Shown: positions 42,689 through 52,229 of the stretch, in pieces
Layout of the letters: each line of letters starts with the position of its first letter
Position numbering within the stretch: position 1 is the stretch's first letter
NCBI RefSeq assembly: GCF_024742075.1
Contig: NZ_JANSGD010000001.1
Coordinates: 310,001-374,000 of the forward strand
Source: Facklamia sp. 7083-14-GEN3
GTDB taxonomy: Bacteria > Bacillota > Bacilli > Lactobacillales > Aerococcaceae
Length of the DNA: 64,000 nt
Reading direction: 5' to 3'
The notes under the pieces: generated by a model
Databases searched by the model: none
What the model was told of the DNA's origin: nothing
What the model saw: the letters and a program-made list of their open reading frames with translations, nothing else
Program-made: the position numbers and the translations under genes

Positions 42689-43727
42689 GTCCAGACAGTT
42701 CTCACAATCGCATAAAAAAAATGCCTTAAAGGTAATCCTGATGGTATCAATAACCCTCATGGTATTAGCTATGGCTTTGATTGTAGGAAGTGTAAAAATT
42801 TCTTTTACTGACTTATTTCAAGTGCTAGAAAATCAAGTTTTCAATCAATCAATGACCGACTTGGATCAAGAGGCAACCATTTTACTTGCTGTTAGACTCC
42901 CTCGTTTACTCACTGCTTTTTTAATCGGCATCGCTCTTTCTTTGAGTGGTATGACTATGCAAAGCTTGTTAATGAACCCCTTGGCTGATGGGTCTACTTT
43001 AGGAGTTTCAGCTGGAGCAAGCTTGGGTGCCGGCATTGCTATTGTCATTGGGATTCCTTCCTTTATCGAAAGGCAAGGAATCTTTTTGATGGCGGTTATC
43101 TTTGCTTTCGGTTCGCTAGTGTTAATTTTATCTTTTTCTTATTATTTAGATAAACAGTTAAAGAATATGACTGTTATCTTAACTGGAATCGTCTTTACCA
43201 TGCTTGTTTCTTCTTTAATGAACATTTTAATGATTATAAGCAAAGAAAAGTTGCCTTCCTTAGTATTTTGGACTTTAGGTTCACTTTCAGGATCAAGGTA
43301 CTCCGATGTTTGGTTAATGGGGGTTTGCGTCTTAACCATGGGTGGCTATATTATTTTAAAATGGCAAGAATTGAACGCTTTTTCAATGGGAGAAAATATC
43401 GCACGAAATATTGGGATAAATATAGTATCTGTTCGAATCAAACTGTTTATTGCTACTTCTATCCTAATTGGTATTGCTGTTTCAATAGGCGGATCGATAC
43501 CCTTTGTAGGGTTGATAACTCCTCATATAAGTCGTTTAATAGTAGGCTCTAATCATAGACGTCTGATTCCTTGGACCTTGTTTATTGGCGGTAATTTTAT
43601 GGTGGTAACCGACTTATTAGCGCGTACCATTGCCTCCCCCCTTGAAATACCCATAGGGGCAATTACTTCCTTATTTGGCAGCTGTATTTTTATTCTTATT
43701 TTTGCTAGGGGGAAGCGCAATGCTTAA
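42675..43727 (+). CDS. btuC: Cobalamin ABC transporter permease (FecCD family)
   Basis: A 350-residue permease with about ten membrane segments. The FecCD hallmarks are RLPRLLTAFLIGIALSLSGM (near 75), NPLADGSTLGVSAGASLGAG (near 95) and SIGGSIPFVGLITPHISR (near 270). Its ATG lies inside the end of btuF with a 14-base overlap, and no strong ribosome binding site is seen, so translation is probably coupled. It overlaps btuD by 8 bases. Confidence 0.93.
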   Translation: MAQNKSRQFSQSHKKNALKVILMVSITLMVLAMALIVGSVKISFTDLFQVLENQVFNQSMTDLDQEATILLAVRLPRLLTAFLIGIALSLSGMTMQSLLMNPLADGSTLGVSAGASLGAGIAIVIGIPSFIERQGIFLMAVIFAFGSLVLILSFSYYLDKQLKNMTVILTGIVFTMLVSSLMNILMIISKEKLPSLVFWTLGSLSGSRYSDVWLMGVCVLTMGGYIILKWQELNAFSMGENIARNIGINIVSVRIKLFIATSILIGIAVSIGGSIPFVGLITPHISRLIVGSNHRRLIPWTLFIGGNFMVVTDLLARTIASPLEIPIGAITSLFGSCIFILIFARGKRNA

Positions 43728-44475
43728 AGTTAAAAGCCTTAAAATGGAATTAGATAAAAAAATGATTCTGCATGATATTAATTTTGAAGTAGTCGAGGGT
43801 GACTGGCTAATGATTTGCGGGCCGAACGGATCAGGAAAAACGTCTTTAATTAAAGCTCTATCTGGTCAAAATGCCTATACTGGAGAAATTGAGATTAATG
43901 CTAGCAAGCTGCACCTTTTAAAGACCAAGCAAAAGGCTATGCTTTTTGGTGTTTTAGACCAGCATCCTGGTTCGGACTTTGATTTTACTGTAGAAGAATT
44001 GGTGCGTATAGGACGCTATCCACACCTTAAAGGTTGGTTTAAGAGCTGGACAGCAGCAGATCAAGAAGCACTTGAAACAGTACTGCGTCAAACAAATTTA
44101 TGGCAAAAGCGAAACAGATCGGTTCAAAGCTTATCGGGAGGAGAAAGGCAACGAGCCTATTTAGCTCAACTCTTTCTGCAAGACCCTAAATTGCTGATAC
44201 TAGATGAACCAAGTAATCACTTAGACTTGATATATGAACAAGACCTTTTTAGAACACTTAAAGAGTGGTTGCAGCAGCCAGAACGAGCTATTATAACGGT
44301 TATGCATGATCTGAGTCTTGCTAAGAAGTATGGCAACCGGGCTCTACTGTTGAAAGAGGGACATCAAATAACTTTTAATGAAATAGGGAAGGCTTTGTCT
44401 TCAGAAAAATTAAATAGCAGTTATCAAATGGATATTGCCAGTTACTTAAAAGAAAAATATCAACAATGGCAATAA
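43720..44475 (+). CDS. btuD: Cobalamin ABC transporter ATP-binding protein
   Basis: A 251-residue ATPase energising the BtuC permease. Walker A is GPNGSGKT (near 34-41), the signature is LSGGERQRAYLAQ and Walker B is LLILDEPSNHLD; the H-loop is VMHDLSLA. I chose the ATG at 43720 after AGGGGGAAG; the longer in-frame start lies in btuC. It closes the cobalamin cluster and is followed by a hairpin. Confidence 0.93.
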   Translation: MLKVKSLKMELDKKMILHDINFEVVEGDWLMICGPNGSGKTSLIKALSGQNAYTGEIEINASKLHLLKTKQKAMLFGVLDQHPGSDFDFTVEELVRIGRYPHLKGWFKSWTAADQEALETVLRQTNLWQKRNRSVQSLSGGERQRAYLAQLFLQDPKLLILDEPSNHLDLIYEQDLFRTLKEWLQQPERAIITVMHDLSLAKKYGNRALLLKEGHQITFNEIGKALSSEKLNSSYQMDIASYLKEKYQQWQ

Positions 44476-44480
44476 TAATA

Positions 44481-44519
44481 ACCCTAAACGCTTTTATATT
44501 AACGTTTAGGGGTGTTTTT
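44481..44519. terminator. Terminator after the cobalamin cluster
   Basis: A 9-bp stem (44482-44490 with 44503-44511) and a TGTTTTTAT tail. The convergent ppsR ends at 44518, so it may act in both directions. Confidence 0.83.
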
Positions 44520-45354
44520 ATAAGTTTTCATCAATATTAGAAAAATTAAGCAACTCAATAATAATATGGGCTGTTTCTTCAATAGAACGATCAGCAACAT
44601 TGATGACAGGACATTTAAGTGTTCGATAGACTTGATCGGCATATTCTAATTCGGCTAAGATTCTTTCTTCAGATGCATAAGTTGTATTTTGCGAAAGACC
44701 AAATTCTAACATTCTACTTTGACGGAACTTCTGAATAACATTGAGGTCATTGGTTAAGCCAATCATTTTATTAGAATCGATTTGATATATGACTTCAGGT
44801 AGCTCATTTTCAGGAATGAGTGGAAGATTTGCTACTCGATACCCCATAGTTGCCAGGTACATGGAAAGAGGCGTTTTTGAAGTACGTGAAACGCCTAATA
44901 AGATAATATCTGCTTCGATAAACATTTTAGGATCTTTACCATCGTCATAACGCATCGCAAATTCCATGGCATTAATACGGTCAAAGTACTCATCATTCAG
45001 CTCATGTTGAGCACCAATTGTCTGACTGGGTTTTTTACCAGTGATTTGTGAGATAACTCGAGTAAAGGGTTGAGATAAATTAAAAAAATGTAGATTGTTT
45101 TGACTACAAAATCTTTCAGCCTCTTGAGCTTGATCAATTTGGGATAAAGTTAAGAAAATTAAGGCTTGATTTTTTTTAGCCTCTTGTAAAACCTTCTGCA
45201 AGCGCGAGTTTGTTGAAACAAAGGCGTATTTGTGCAATAATATATGAACATCTGGGAATTGGTAGGCTACCGCTTTAGCAACTTTTAAGGCGGTCTCACC
45301 GATTGAGTCTGATATGACAAAAAAATGAAGTGGTAATTGATTCGCTTGATTCAT
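44518..45354 (-). CDS. ppsR: PPSR/PPDK regulatory kinase-phosphorylase (DUF299, YqfL-like)
   Basis: A 278-residue member of the family that inactivates pyruvate phosphate dikinase or PEP synthase by ADP-dependent phosphorylation and reactivates it by Pi-dependent dephosphorylation. The P-loop-like ILLGVSRTSKTPLS (near 150) is characteristic, with the N-terminal FFVISDSIGETA start. No pyruvate phosphate dikinase gene is in the window, so the target lies elsewhere or the role is different. It is divergent from the Fur-family gene, 53 bases apart, as in Bacillus yqfL-zur. Confidence 0.92.
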   Translation of the reverse strand: MNQANQLPLHFFVISDSIGETALKVAKAVAYQFPDVHILLHKYAFVSTNSRLQKVLQEAKKNQALIFLTLSQIDQAQEAERFCSQNNLHFFNLSQPFTRVISQITGKKPSQTIGAQHELNDEYFDRINAMEFAMRYDDGKDPKMFIEADIILLGVSRTSKTPLSMYLATMGYRVANLPLIPENELPEVIYQIDSNKMIGLTNDLNVIQKFRQSRMLEFGLSQNTTYASEERILAELEYADQVYRTLKCPVINVADRSIEETAHIIIELLNFSNIDENL

Positions 45355-45416
45355 AATGGCCCTCCAGTCAATGAATTAATTTCAGTTTACCATATCTTAA
45401 GAAAGAGGTGACAGAT

Positions 45417-45914
45417 TTGAAAGAAGTTAAATTAAATGAAGGGCAGCTCGATCCTGAAGTTGAACATCTGATTGATGAGGGGTTAGAAGCGCTAAAAAAA
45501 GAAGGATTTAAAATGACTAGGAAGCGACGGGAGATTTTATCACTTTTTGCTGAAAACCAACAGTATCTTTCTGCTTTAGGTATTCATAAAGCATTGGAAG
45601 AGAAATATCCTACCATGTCTTATAATACAACTTATCGTAATCTCTATGATTTTGTTGAAGTAGGTATTCTTGAAACGACAGAATACCAGCAAGAACAGTT
45701 GTTTCGATACAACTGCGATTTAACTCACGAAATAGATCATCACCATCACCATCATTTTATATGTACAAATTGTGGTAAAACAATTTTACTTGATGCTTGT
45801 CCTATGCAACACATCACAACCGATTTATCTTCGGTCGAAATACAGAGTCATCGATTCGAAGTGTTTGGACTTTGTGCTGAATGTAAAGAGGAATCAAAAG
45901 ATAGTTCATCATAA
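45417..45914 (+). CDS. Fur-family metalloregulator (probable Zur)
   Basis: A 165-residue Fur-superfamily repressor. An N-terminal acidic extension (1-25) precedes the winged helix-turn-helix (YLSALGIHKALEEKYPTMSY to TTYRNLYDFVEVGIL). The regulatory domain has the metal-rich DHHHHHHFICTNCGK segment with C-x2-C, and a second C-x2-C pair at the end (GLCAEC). Six consecutive histidines are native, not a tag. Divergent location beside ppsR matches zur of Bacillus, so zinc sensing is likely, but PerR or Fur cannot be excluded. The TTG at 45417 follows AAAGAGGTG; a GTG at 45408 is the alternative. Confidence 0.85.
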   Translation: MKEVKLNEGQLDPEVEHLIDEGLEALKKEGFKMTRKRREILSLFAENQQYLSALGIHKALEEKYPTMSYNTTYRNLYDFVEVGILETTEYQQEQLFRYNCDLTHEIDHHHHHHFICTNCGKTILLDACPMQHITTDLSSVEIQSHRFEVFGLCAECKEESKDSSS

Positions 45915-45938
45915 TCTTGAGAAAATTTTTCTTTGTTC

Positions 45939-45966
45939 TTGAAATGCGTAAGATTCATGCTATAAT
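45939..45966 (+). promoter_or_regulatory. rpsU promoter
   Basis: TTGAAA (45939-45944), 16-base spacer, TATAAT (45961-45966) with extended -10 TGC. Strong, as expected for a ribosomal protein gene. Confidence 0.75.
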
Positions 45967-46037
45967 ATAGGGAGGACTTTGTTTAGATTATTAATTCTAA
46001 GGAAAGGTTACTATAAGCTCGGGGGGAGGGGAACCAT

Positions 46038-46211
46038 ATGTCAAAAACAGTAGTTCGTGATAACGAATCATTGGATGACGCTCTTCGTCGCTTTAAGCGT
46101 AACGTTTCTAAAACCGGTACTTTGAGAGAGGCTCGTAAGCGTGAATTTTACGAAAAGCCAAGTGTTCGACGTAAAAAGAAATCAGAAGCAGCTCGTAAAC
46201 GCAAGTTTTAA
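46038..46211 (+). CDS. rpsU: 30S ribosomal protein S21
   Basis: A 57-residue small basic ribosomal protein, too short for most ORF scans. The translation begins [20 protein letters not shown] and ends in a Lys/Arg-rich tail [11 protein letters not shown], which is diagnostic of S21. The ATG follows a GGGGAGGGG site. In Firmicutes rpsU commonly precedes phoH and the era operon, as here, and a terminator separates the two. Confidence 0.96.
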   Translation: MSKTVVRDNESLDDALRRFKRNVSKTGTLREARKREFYEKPSVRRKKKSEAARKRKF

Positions 46212-46253
46212 GCGTATCGCCTAAGCAACAATAAAGAATAAAATATTCTGTTT

Positions 46254-46290
46254 AAAAAAGAATCAGGGTTTCTGATTCTTTTTTATTTTT
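46254..46290 (+). terminator. Terminator after rpsU
   Basis: A 12-13 bp stem (46254-46266 with 46272-46284) flanked by A6 and T6, then TATTTTT. Confidence 0.9.
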
Positions 46291-46392
46291 GGAAAAGATA
46301 CCATAATAAGTATTATATATCGCTCTTTTATTCCATTTTATAAGGTTTTTATGGTAATCTTAACTTAGTTTATTAATAAAGGAGACAACTAT

Positions 46393-47415
46393 TTGAATAA
46401 CAACGAAAAATTTTCAAAACAAGTCACCGTCACAAATACGGATTGGTTAATTTCTTTGTTGGGCAATCATGATAAATACATTCGTATGATTGAAGATAGT
46501 TTTGAAGTAGAAATAACCAACCGCGGTGAGATAATTAATATTATTGGTGAGAGTGAAGAAACAGTAGAGTCTGTTCGTCAAATTCTCCTAAATCTCATCC
46601 AACTTTTGGAAAGGCGAATCACCCCTCGATCCATGGATGTCATGACTGCCATTAAAATGGCAAAAAGTAATAAATTAGATTATTTTATCAGCCTCTACGA
46701 AGAAGTAGTGGGTCGTTCAGCAGATGGAACAGCTATTCGTGCCAAAAATTTCGGACAGTTACAATATGTTAGAGCCGTTAATCGTCAAGACGTTGTGTTT
46801 GGTATGGGACCGGCTGGAACTGGAAAGACCTACTTAGCTGTTTTAATGGCTGTTCAGGCGATGCGGGAAGGTAAAGTTAAAAAGATTATTCTGACACGAC
46901 CAGCAGTCGAAGCGGGAGAAAACCTCGGGTTCTTACCAGGAGATTTGAAAGAAAAAGTGGATCCTTATTTAAGACCAATATACGATGCCTTATACAACAT
47001 TTATGGAACGGAACAAACTAATCGTTTAATGGAGAGAGGCATTATCGAAATAGCACCATTAGCTTATATGAGAGGTCGAACGCTAGATGATGCTTTTGTA
47101 ATTTTAGATGAGGCACAAAATACAACAATCGCACAAATGAAAATGTTCTTAACACGACTAGGATTTGGTTCAAAAATGATTATTAATGGCGACCAGTCAC
47201 AAATTGATTTGCCTAAAGGAGTCAAATCGGGTTTGATTGATGCCTATCATAAATTAAGAAAGGTTAAACGCATTGAATTTGTATCTTTTGATGAGTTTGA
47301 TGTGGTTCGTCATCCGGTAGTTGCTGATATTATTAGAGCTTATAGCAAAGAACCAATGATTGAAAACCTTTCAAGGAGAGAAGAAAATGAATCGCCGACT
47401 ACAGTTACTTCATGA
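46393..47415 (+). CDS. PhoH-like ATPase (YbeZ/YqfG-type)
   Basis: A 340-residue P-loop ATPase. Walker A is GPAGTGKTYLA (near 138) and Walker B is AFVILDEAQN (near 235), with the conserved QMKMFLTRLGFGSKMIINGD segment. The start is TTG at 46393, correctly placed after AAAGGAG. In bacteria it works next to YbeY in rRNA maturation. It heads the operon phoH-pgpH-ybeY-dgkA-era-recO, and overlaps pgpH by 29 bases. Confidence 0.93.
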   Translation: MNNNEKFSKQVTVTNTDWLISLLGNHDKYIRMIEDSFEVEITNRGEIINIIGESEETVESVRQILLNLIQLLERRITPRSMDVMTAIKMAKSNKLDYFISLYEEVVGRSADGTAIRAKNFGQLQYVRAVNRQDVVFGMGPAGTGKTYLAVLMAVQAMREGKVKKIILTRPAVEAGENLGFLPGDLKEKVDPYLRPIYDALYNIYGTEQTNRLMERGIIEIAPLAYMRGRTLDDAFVILDEAQNTTIAQMKMFLTRLGFGSKMIINGDQSQIDLPKGVKSGLIDAYHKLRKVKRIEFVSFDEFDVVRHPVVADIIRAYSKEPMIENLSRREENESPTTVTS

Positions 47416-49609
47416 GCGTTTAGGTAAAATCTTTATACCACTTATAACATTAATACTATCTTTAGCTATTTTTTTAATTGGTTATCAACACATTAAGCCA
47501 GAAATTTATCATTTTAGATTGAATCAAGTAGCAGATGAAACGATTTTAGCACCCGTCACGATGGAAGATGTTGAGCAAACAAAAATTAATCAACAAAGAG
47601 CTAAGGATGCGATTAATGATATTTATTTATATCAAGAAGATATAAGAACCCAAGAAATTACGAGGATTGAGCAATTCTTCGGTTTTGTACGTGAGTCTCG
47701 AAATGGTCGATACTCAAGAGACAGTGTGAATCAGTCTTTAGAGGATGTATCTGAAGAAAAGGGACTGGATCAAACTTTTAATGAAAAAGTCAATGATTTA
47801 CCCACTACAAAAACGAGTTTTGATAACTTGTCTGAAGAACAAAAACGAACAGTAATTCAAGCTCAATTACAGCTAGTAGATGAAAATGTTTTTGAACTAT
47901 TTGATCAATTATCCAACCGTTCAATTGATCAAGTCTTTAAAATAAGTCCTTTAGAATTATCCGAATTACAATCCAATTTGACTGATTTTGTATCTGAAAG
48001 TCTTGCTCAAGAATTAGGTCCGGATCAAATCGATAAAGAATTGGACAAATATCGTTTACAAATAACAACCTCCGATATGTCAGAAATTGCGCAGCAAACG
48101 ACCTTAAACTTTCTAGGCTATTTGATAAAACCAACTATGGTCTATTCAGAGTCAGAAACAAATCGATTAAAAGAAGAAGCAGCTTCCAAGGTTCAAACAT
48201 CCTATATTTTACAAGGACAAGTTATTGTTCAAGAGGGGCATATTATTAATCAAAATAATATGAGACAACTTGAAATGTTTGGTTATTTGGATGCTTCAAC
48301 TAAGCAATATCTGATGCCGGTGTTTATTCTATTAATTATTGTTCATGCTTTTATTTTTGTTTATATATTTTCAGATAAATTAAGTTGGACAGGTTTAAGC
48401 CGTGCGAATATGCAAGCTACAGCTTATGGAATAATCGTCTTAGGGGCTCTTATTATGGCCAAGATGGGACATTTCTTCCAACAAGCAGGACTTGAGTATG
48501 GTATGCTGCTCTTGCCTTTGATGATTTTACCAGATTATTTAAAAGAAAAATCCTCCAATAAAATAACGTTACTAGCGTGTCTGTTTATTAATATCTTTGC
48601 TATTTTCATAGTCAGCGATTTAGATAATCAGACAATCGTAACTTTTATTAGCTTGTTTTATCTTTTTACTACGATTGTTTCCGTCTTTCTGACTACTTTT
48701 TCTGATCGTCAGGTGATGAAAGCAGAAAAGAGAGTTGCCTTAAATATCATTTGGCAGTTCATTATTGCTTTACCTTTAATGGCTGTTCTTACTATTCCTA
48801 TTTTTTCTCGTCAGGCTTTTGTTATCTTAATTATGACCATTGCCGCTAATTTACTAGGTTTATTATTAATAGCTATTTTTGAACCATACTGGGAGCAACT
48901 TTTATCCAGTCGATCAGCTATGACGATGAATCAATTGGCGAATTTAAATCATCCGTTATTAAAATTATTGATTGAAAAAGCGCCAGGAACCTACCATCAT
49001 TCGATTATGGTGGCTAATTTAGCAGCTAATGCAGTGGAAGCTATTGGCGGGGATTCCTTAACAACCAGAGTGGCCTCTTATTATCACGATGTTGGCAAGA
49101 CAGTACATCCCTTGTTTTTTGTTGAAAATTTATCCGGAGGTATTGAGTCACCTCACCGAATGGTAGGTCCAGATGAGTCCGCTAAAATTATTATTGATCA
49201 TGTTGCTCAAGGAGTTAAATTATTAGAAGAGTACCGTATGCCTCAATCTGTTATTGATTTATGTAAAGAACATCATGGTACAACCATGACAAGTTATTTC
49301 TATTATCAAGCTAAAGAGCAAAAAATGCCTATTAATCCAGAGAACTTTAGGTATCCTGGTCCAATTCCACAATCAAAAGAATCAGCAATAGTAATGATTG
49401 CTGATTCAATGGAGGCAGCTTCTCGAACGATGAAAGAGCATACTCAAAAAGGTATTGAAGAGTTATTGGATTCGATTATTGCGGGCAAGATAAACGATGG
49501 TCAATTTGCAGATTGTGGATTGACAGTCGATGAATTAAGAACGGTAAGAAAATCACTAATTTTAGGGATAGCTAGTATGTATCATACGCGAGTAGAATAT
49601 CCTAAATAA
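47387..49609 (+). CDS. pgpH: Cyclic-di-AMP phosphodiesterase, 7TM-HD family
   Basis: A 740-residue membrane protein of the PgpH/YqfF family that hydrolyses c-di-AMP to pApA. It has an N-terminal membrane segment (about 20-40), a long extracellular 7TMR-HDED region (about 45-300), seven membrane segments (about 305-490) and a C-terminal HD domain with YHHSIMVANLA, YYHDVGKTVHPLFF and EHHGTTM. The HD is canonical, so the enzyme should be active. The ATG at 47387 lies inside phoH after AAGGAG. PgpH activity is known to be inhibited by (p)ppGpp in relatives; Rel is at 20615. Confidence 0.94.
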   Translation: MNRRLQLLHERLGKIFIPLITLILSLAIFLIGYQHIKPEIYHFRLNQVADETILAPVTMEDVEQTKINQQRAKDAINDIYLYQEDIRTQEITRIEQFFGFVRESRNGRYSRDSVNQSLEDVSEEKGLDQTFNEKVNDLPTTKTSFDNLSEEQKRTVIQAQLQLVDENVFELFDQLSNRSIDQVFKISPLELSELQSNLTDFVSESLAQELGPDQIDKELDKYRLQITTSDMSEIAQQTTLNFLGYLIKPTMVYSESETNRLKEEAASKVQTSYILQGQVIVQEGHIINQNNMRQLEMFGYLDASTKQYLMPVFILLIIVHAFIFVYIFSDKLSWTGLSRANMQATAYGIIVLGALIMAKMGHFFQQAGLEYGMLLLPLMILPDYLKEKSSNKITLLACLFINIFAIFIVSDLDNQTIVTFISLFYLFTTIVSVFLTTFSDRQVMKAEKRVALNIIWQFIIALPLMAVLTIPIFSRQAFVILIMTIAANLLGLLLIAIFEPYWEQLLSSRSAMTMNQLANLNHPLLKLLIEKAPGTYHHSIMVANLAANAVEAIGGDSLTTRVASYYHDVGKTVHPLFFVENLSGGIESPHRMVGPDESAKIIIDHVAQGVKLLEEYRMPQSVIDLCKEHHGTTMTSYFYYQAKEQKMPINPENFRYPGPIPQSKESAIVMIADSMEAASRTMKEHTQKGIEELLDSIIAGKINDGQFADCGLTVDELRTVRKSLILGIASMYHTRVEYPK

Positions 49610-49619
49610 GGAGAAAAAA

Positions 49620-50102
49620 ATGCAAGTTGAATTAATTGATGAAGGCCAAAAGCTGACTGAAAAACAAAGACAAATTATTTTAGATTTGATTGATCAAGCA
49701 GGCTTGAAAATAGCCGCTCCTGCTCAAGCAGAATTAGATATTACCATAGTCGATAATCACACAATCCGTCAATTGAATCGTGATTACCGTGATATAGATC
49801 GTGCAACGGATGTGCTATCTTTTGCTTTAATGGAGGGAGAAGAACCGGTAGATTGGTCAACTATCAGCATGAAAGAAGGGCAAGAGCCATTAAATCTTCA
49901 TTTGGGAGATATTATCATCTCAATTGAGCGAGCGATTGAACAAGCTACTGAATACAAGCATTCTCTTGAAAGAGAGCTGGGATTTTTGGCTGTCCATGGC
50001 TTTTTACACTTGAACGGTTATGATCACCAAACTGCTGAGGCTGAAAAGGAGATGTTTGGGATTCAAGAAGAGGTGCTTAGTGATTATGGACTCACAAGAT
50101 AA
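49620..50102 (+). CDS. ybeY: Endoribonuclease YbeY, rRNA maturation factor
   Basis: A 160-residue zinc-dependent endoribonuclease needed for 16S rRNA 3' maturation and ribosome quality control. The catalytic zinc motif is HGFLHLNGYDH near 124-134 and the conserved DRATDVLSFAL is near residue 60. It starts 10 bases after pgpH and overlaps dgkA by 17 bases. Confidence 0.95.
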   Translation: MQVELIDEGQKLTEKQRQIILDLIDQAGLKIAAPAQAELDITIVDNHTIRQLNRDYRDIDRATDVLSFALMEGEEPVDWSTISMKEGQEPLNLHLGDIIISIERAIEQATEYKHSLERELGFLAVHGFLHLNGYDHQTAEAEKEMFGIQEEVLSDYGLTR

Positions 50103-50463
50103 TCCTTTTAAGAATTCAAATTTTTTTCAATCTTTCACTTGTGCCATACAAGGGTTTAAGCAAGCTATCAAGAGTGAAAGAAATTTGAAAATCCACTTAT
50201 TTTTAGCTTTATTAGCAATAATTTTAGCCTCATATTTTAAATTTGAATCGCTGAAATGGATGATCTTACTATTGACTATTGGAATTGTCATCTTTTCTGA
50301 ATTAATCAATACAGCAATTGAGGCAGTAATTGACCTAGTGGTAGAAGATCAATGGCACCCCTTGGCAAAAAAGGCCAAAGATATCGCCGCCGCTGCTGTT
50401 TTAATCACAGCTATTATCTCCGTTTTAATTGGAGCTTTACTATTTTTCCCCTATATATTTTAA
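50086..50463 (+). CDS. dgkA: DgkA-type membrane kinase (diacylglycerol/undecaprenol kinase)
   Basis: A 125-residue integral membrane kinase with three membrane segments. The core FKQAIKSERNLKIHLFLA and IFSELINTAIEAVIDLV motifs are diagnostic. In Gram-positives this protein usually phosphorylates undecaprenol, feeding the lipid carrier pool. I chose the ATG at 50086, inside ybeY, over the longer in-frame start. Note a soluble lipid kinase of another family at 12981. Confidence 0.93.
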   Translation: MDSQDNPFKNSNFFQSFTCAIQGFKQAIKSERNLKIHLFLALLAIILASYFKFESLKWMILLLTIGIVIFSELINTAIEAVIDLVVEDQWHPLAKKAKDIAAAAVLITAIISVLIGALLFFPYIF

Positions 50464-50496
50464 AAATTAACCACTTAGTATTTTAAAGGAGCATAA

Positions 50497-51399
50497 ATGA
50501 ATAAAAATTTTAAATCAGGTTTTGTAGCCATACTTGGCCGTCCCAATGTCGGTAAATCAACTTTATTGAATCAAATCATTGGTCAAAAAATAGCCATTAT
50601 GTCTGATAAAGCCCAAACAACCCGCAATAAAATTCAAGGTGTTTATACACGTGAAGATGCTCAAATTATTTTTATAGATACTCCTGGAATCCACAAACCT
50701 AAGCATGCTTTAGGTGACTTCATGATGAAAACAGCTTATTCTTCATTGAGTGGGGTGGATGCAGTGATTATGGTAGTCAATGCGACTGAAAAATTAGGAC
50801 CTGGAGATCTTTTTATTATAGAACGTTTAAAAGATATCAAGCAACCAGTTTTTTTAGTAATCAATAAAGTTGATCTTATTGAAAAAGACTTGCTCTTTGA
50901 CATTATTAGTAAATATCAAGAAGTTTATGATTTTGATCAGATTATTCCTTTATCAGCATTAACAGGTGATAATGTCGAGGCCTTGTTAGAACAACTAACG
51001 CATACATTGCCAGAAGGCCCCCAATATTATCCAGCAGATCAGGTAATGGATCATCCAGAATATTTTCTTGTAGCAGAGTTAATACGTGAAAAGATTTTAA
51101 TGTTAACACGTGAAGAAATTCCTCATTCAGTAGCTGTTCAAGTTCAATCTATGCAAAAAAATGCTGATGATAAGGTGGAGGTCTTAGCTACAATTATTGT
51201 TGAACGTAAAAGTCAAAAAGGAATTATTATCGGTGCCCAAGGATCCATGATAAAAAAAATAGGCCACTTGGCAAGACGTGATATTGAAAAACTTTTAGCA
51301 ACCAAAGTCTATTTAGACTTGTGGGTAAAGGTACAAAAAGATTGGCGTGATCGTCAAAGTAATTTAAATGAATTGGGATATCAAAGCGAGAATTATTAA
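50497..51399 (+). CDS. era: GTPase Era
   Basis: An essential GTPase for 16S rRNA maturation and 30S assembly, 300 residues. G1 is GRPNVGKS (14-21), G3 is DTPG, G4 is NKVD, and the C-terminal KH domain (about 200-290) has [18 protein letters not shown]. Neighbours YbeY and RecO are the normal operon partners. The start follows AAAGGAG. Confidence 0.97.
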   Translation: MNKNFKSGFVAILGRPNVGKSTLLNQIIGQKIAIMSDKAQTTRNKIQGVYTREDAQIIFIDTPGIHKPKHALGDFMMKTAYSSLSGVDAVIMVVNATEKLGPGDLFIIERLKDIKQPVFLVINKVDLIEKDLLFDIISKYQEVYDFDQIIPLSALTGDNVEALLEQLTHTLPEGPQYYPADQVMDHPEYFLVAELIREKILMLTREEIPHSVAVQVQSMQKNADDKVEVLATIIVERKSQKGIIIGAQGSMIKKIGHLARRDIEKLLATKVYLDLWVKVQKDWRDRQSNLNELGYQSENY

Positions 51400-51413
51400 T
51401 AAGGAGTTTGCCA

Positions 51414-52193
51414 ATGAACGAAAAATTTACCGGAATTGTTTTGTTTATTCGGCCGCACCGCGAAAAAGATAGTTTAGTTAAAATTTTTACACGTGAGTTT
51501 GGTACTAAAATGTTTTTTGTAAGAGGATTGCAGTCACCTAATCACCCCTTAAAGAAACACTTAATCCCATTGACAGAACATCGGTATTGGGGAACGATTA
51601 ACCAACAAGGTTTATCTTTTTTAAAGGAAGGGCAGACTCATAATCTATTTCGTTCCATTCAATCTGATCCATTTAAGCAAGCACATGCCGCTTATTTAAG
51701 TCAATTGGTCGATGCAAGTATTGATGATAATAGTGAAGATCAGCAGCTATTTGATATTTTTGAAGCTGCTTTATGCAGTCTCAATGAACGTGAAGATGCA
51801 CGTCCTATTCAATTGCTTTTGCAACTTAAACTTTTGCGACGTTTTGGACTTCGATTGAATATGAATAGTTGTGTGGTTTGCGGATCTAGCCAAAAAATTG
51901 AAGATTTTTCAATGACTCATTTGGGTGTTTTATGTCACAATCATTTAGATACGGACCCGAATCGAATGCGTTTAAGCTATAAACAAATAAAAATTTTACA
52001 GCTTTTTAATGAAATTAAACTTAACCAATTAGGTCACGTCTCAATTTCAGATCAATCTTACAAAAGAATTGATGAATTAATTTTTATGATTTATCATGAA
52101 CAGGTAGGAATTAAATTAAAAGGGGAATCTTATCTCAATCAATTATATAAAGTTGCTGATCAATTAAAAGTAAGTAAAATTGAAGGAACTTAA
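51414..52193 (+). CDS. recO: DNA repair protein RecO
   Basis: A recombination mediator of 259 residues that helps load RecA through RecFOR. It has an N-terminal OB fold and a helical domain with the zinc-related CVVCG pair at about 152-156 and a further Cys later (LGVLCHNH). I chose the ATG at 51414, 7 bases after AAGGAG, over the TTG at 51408. The gene ends exactly where the glyQS promoter -35 begins. Confidence 0.92.
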   Translation: MNEKFTGIVLFIRPHREKDSLVKIFTREFGTKMFFVRGLQSPNHPLKKHLIPLTEHRYWGTINQQGLSFLKEGQTHNLFRSIQSDPFKQAHAAYLSQLVDASIDDNSEDQQLFDIFEAALCSLNEREDARPIQLLLQLKLLRRFGLRLNMNSCVVCGSSQKIEDFSMTHLGVLCHNHLDTDPNRMRLSYKQIKILQLFNEIKLNQLGHVSISDQSYKRIDELIFMIYHEQVGIKLKGESYLNQLYKVADQLKVSKIEGT

Positions 52194-52222
52194 TTGACAA
52201 AGAGCTAGATAATTAGTAGAAT
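52194..52222 (+). promoter_or_regulatory. glyQS promoter
   Basis: TTGACA (52194-52199), 17-base spacer and TAGAAT (52217-52222), starting directly after the recO stop codon. Confidence 0.75.
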
Positions 52223-52229
52223 TTGAACA

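Noticed and set aside
45750-45770. Six-histidine run resembling an engineered tag
   Set aside because: It lies inside a full Fur-family gene in its natural context and matches the family His-rich metal region, so it is native.
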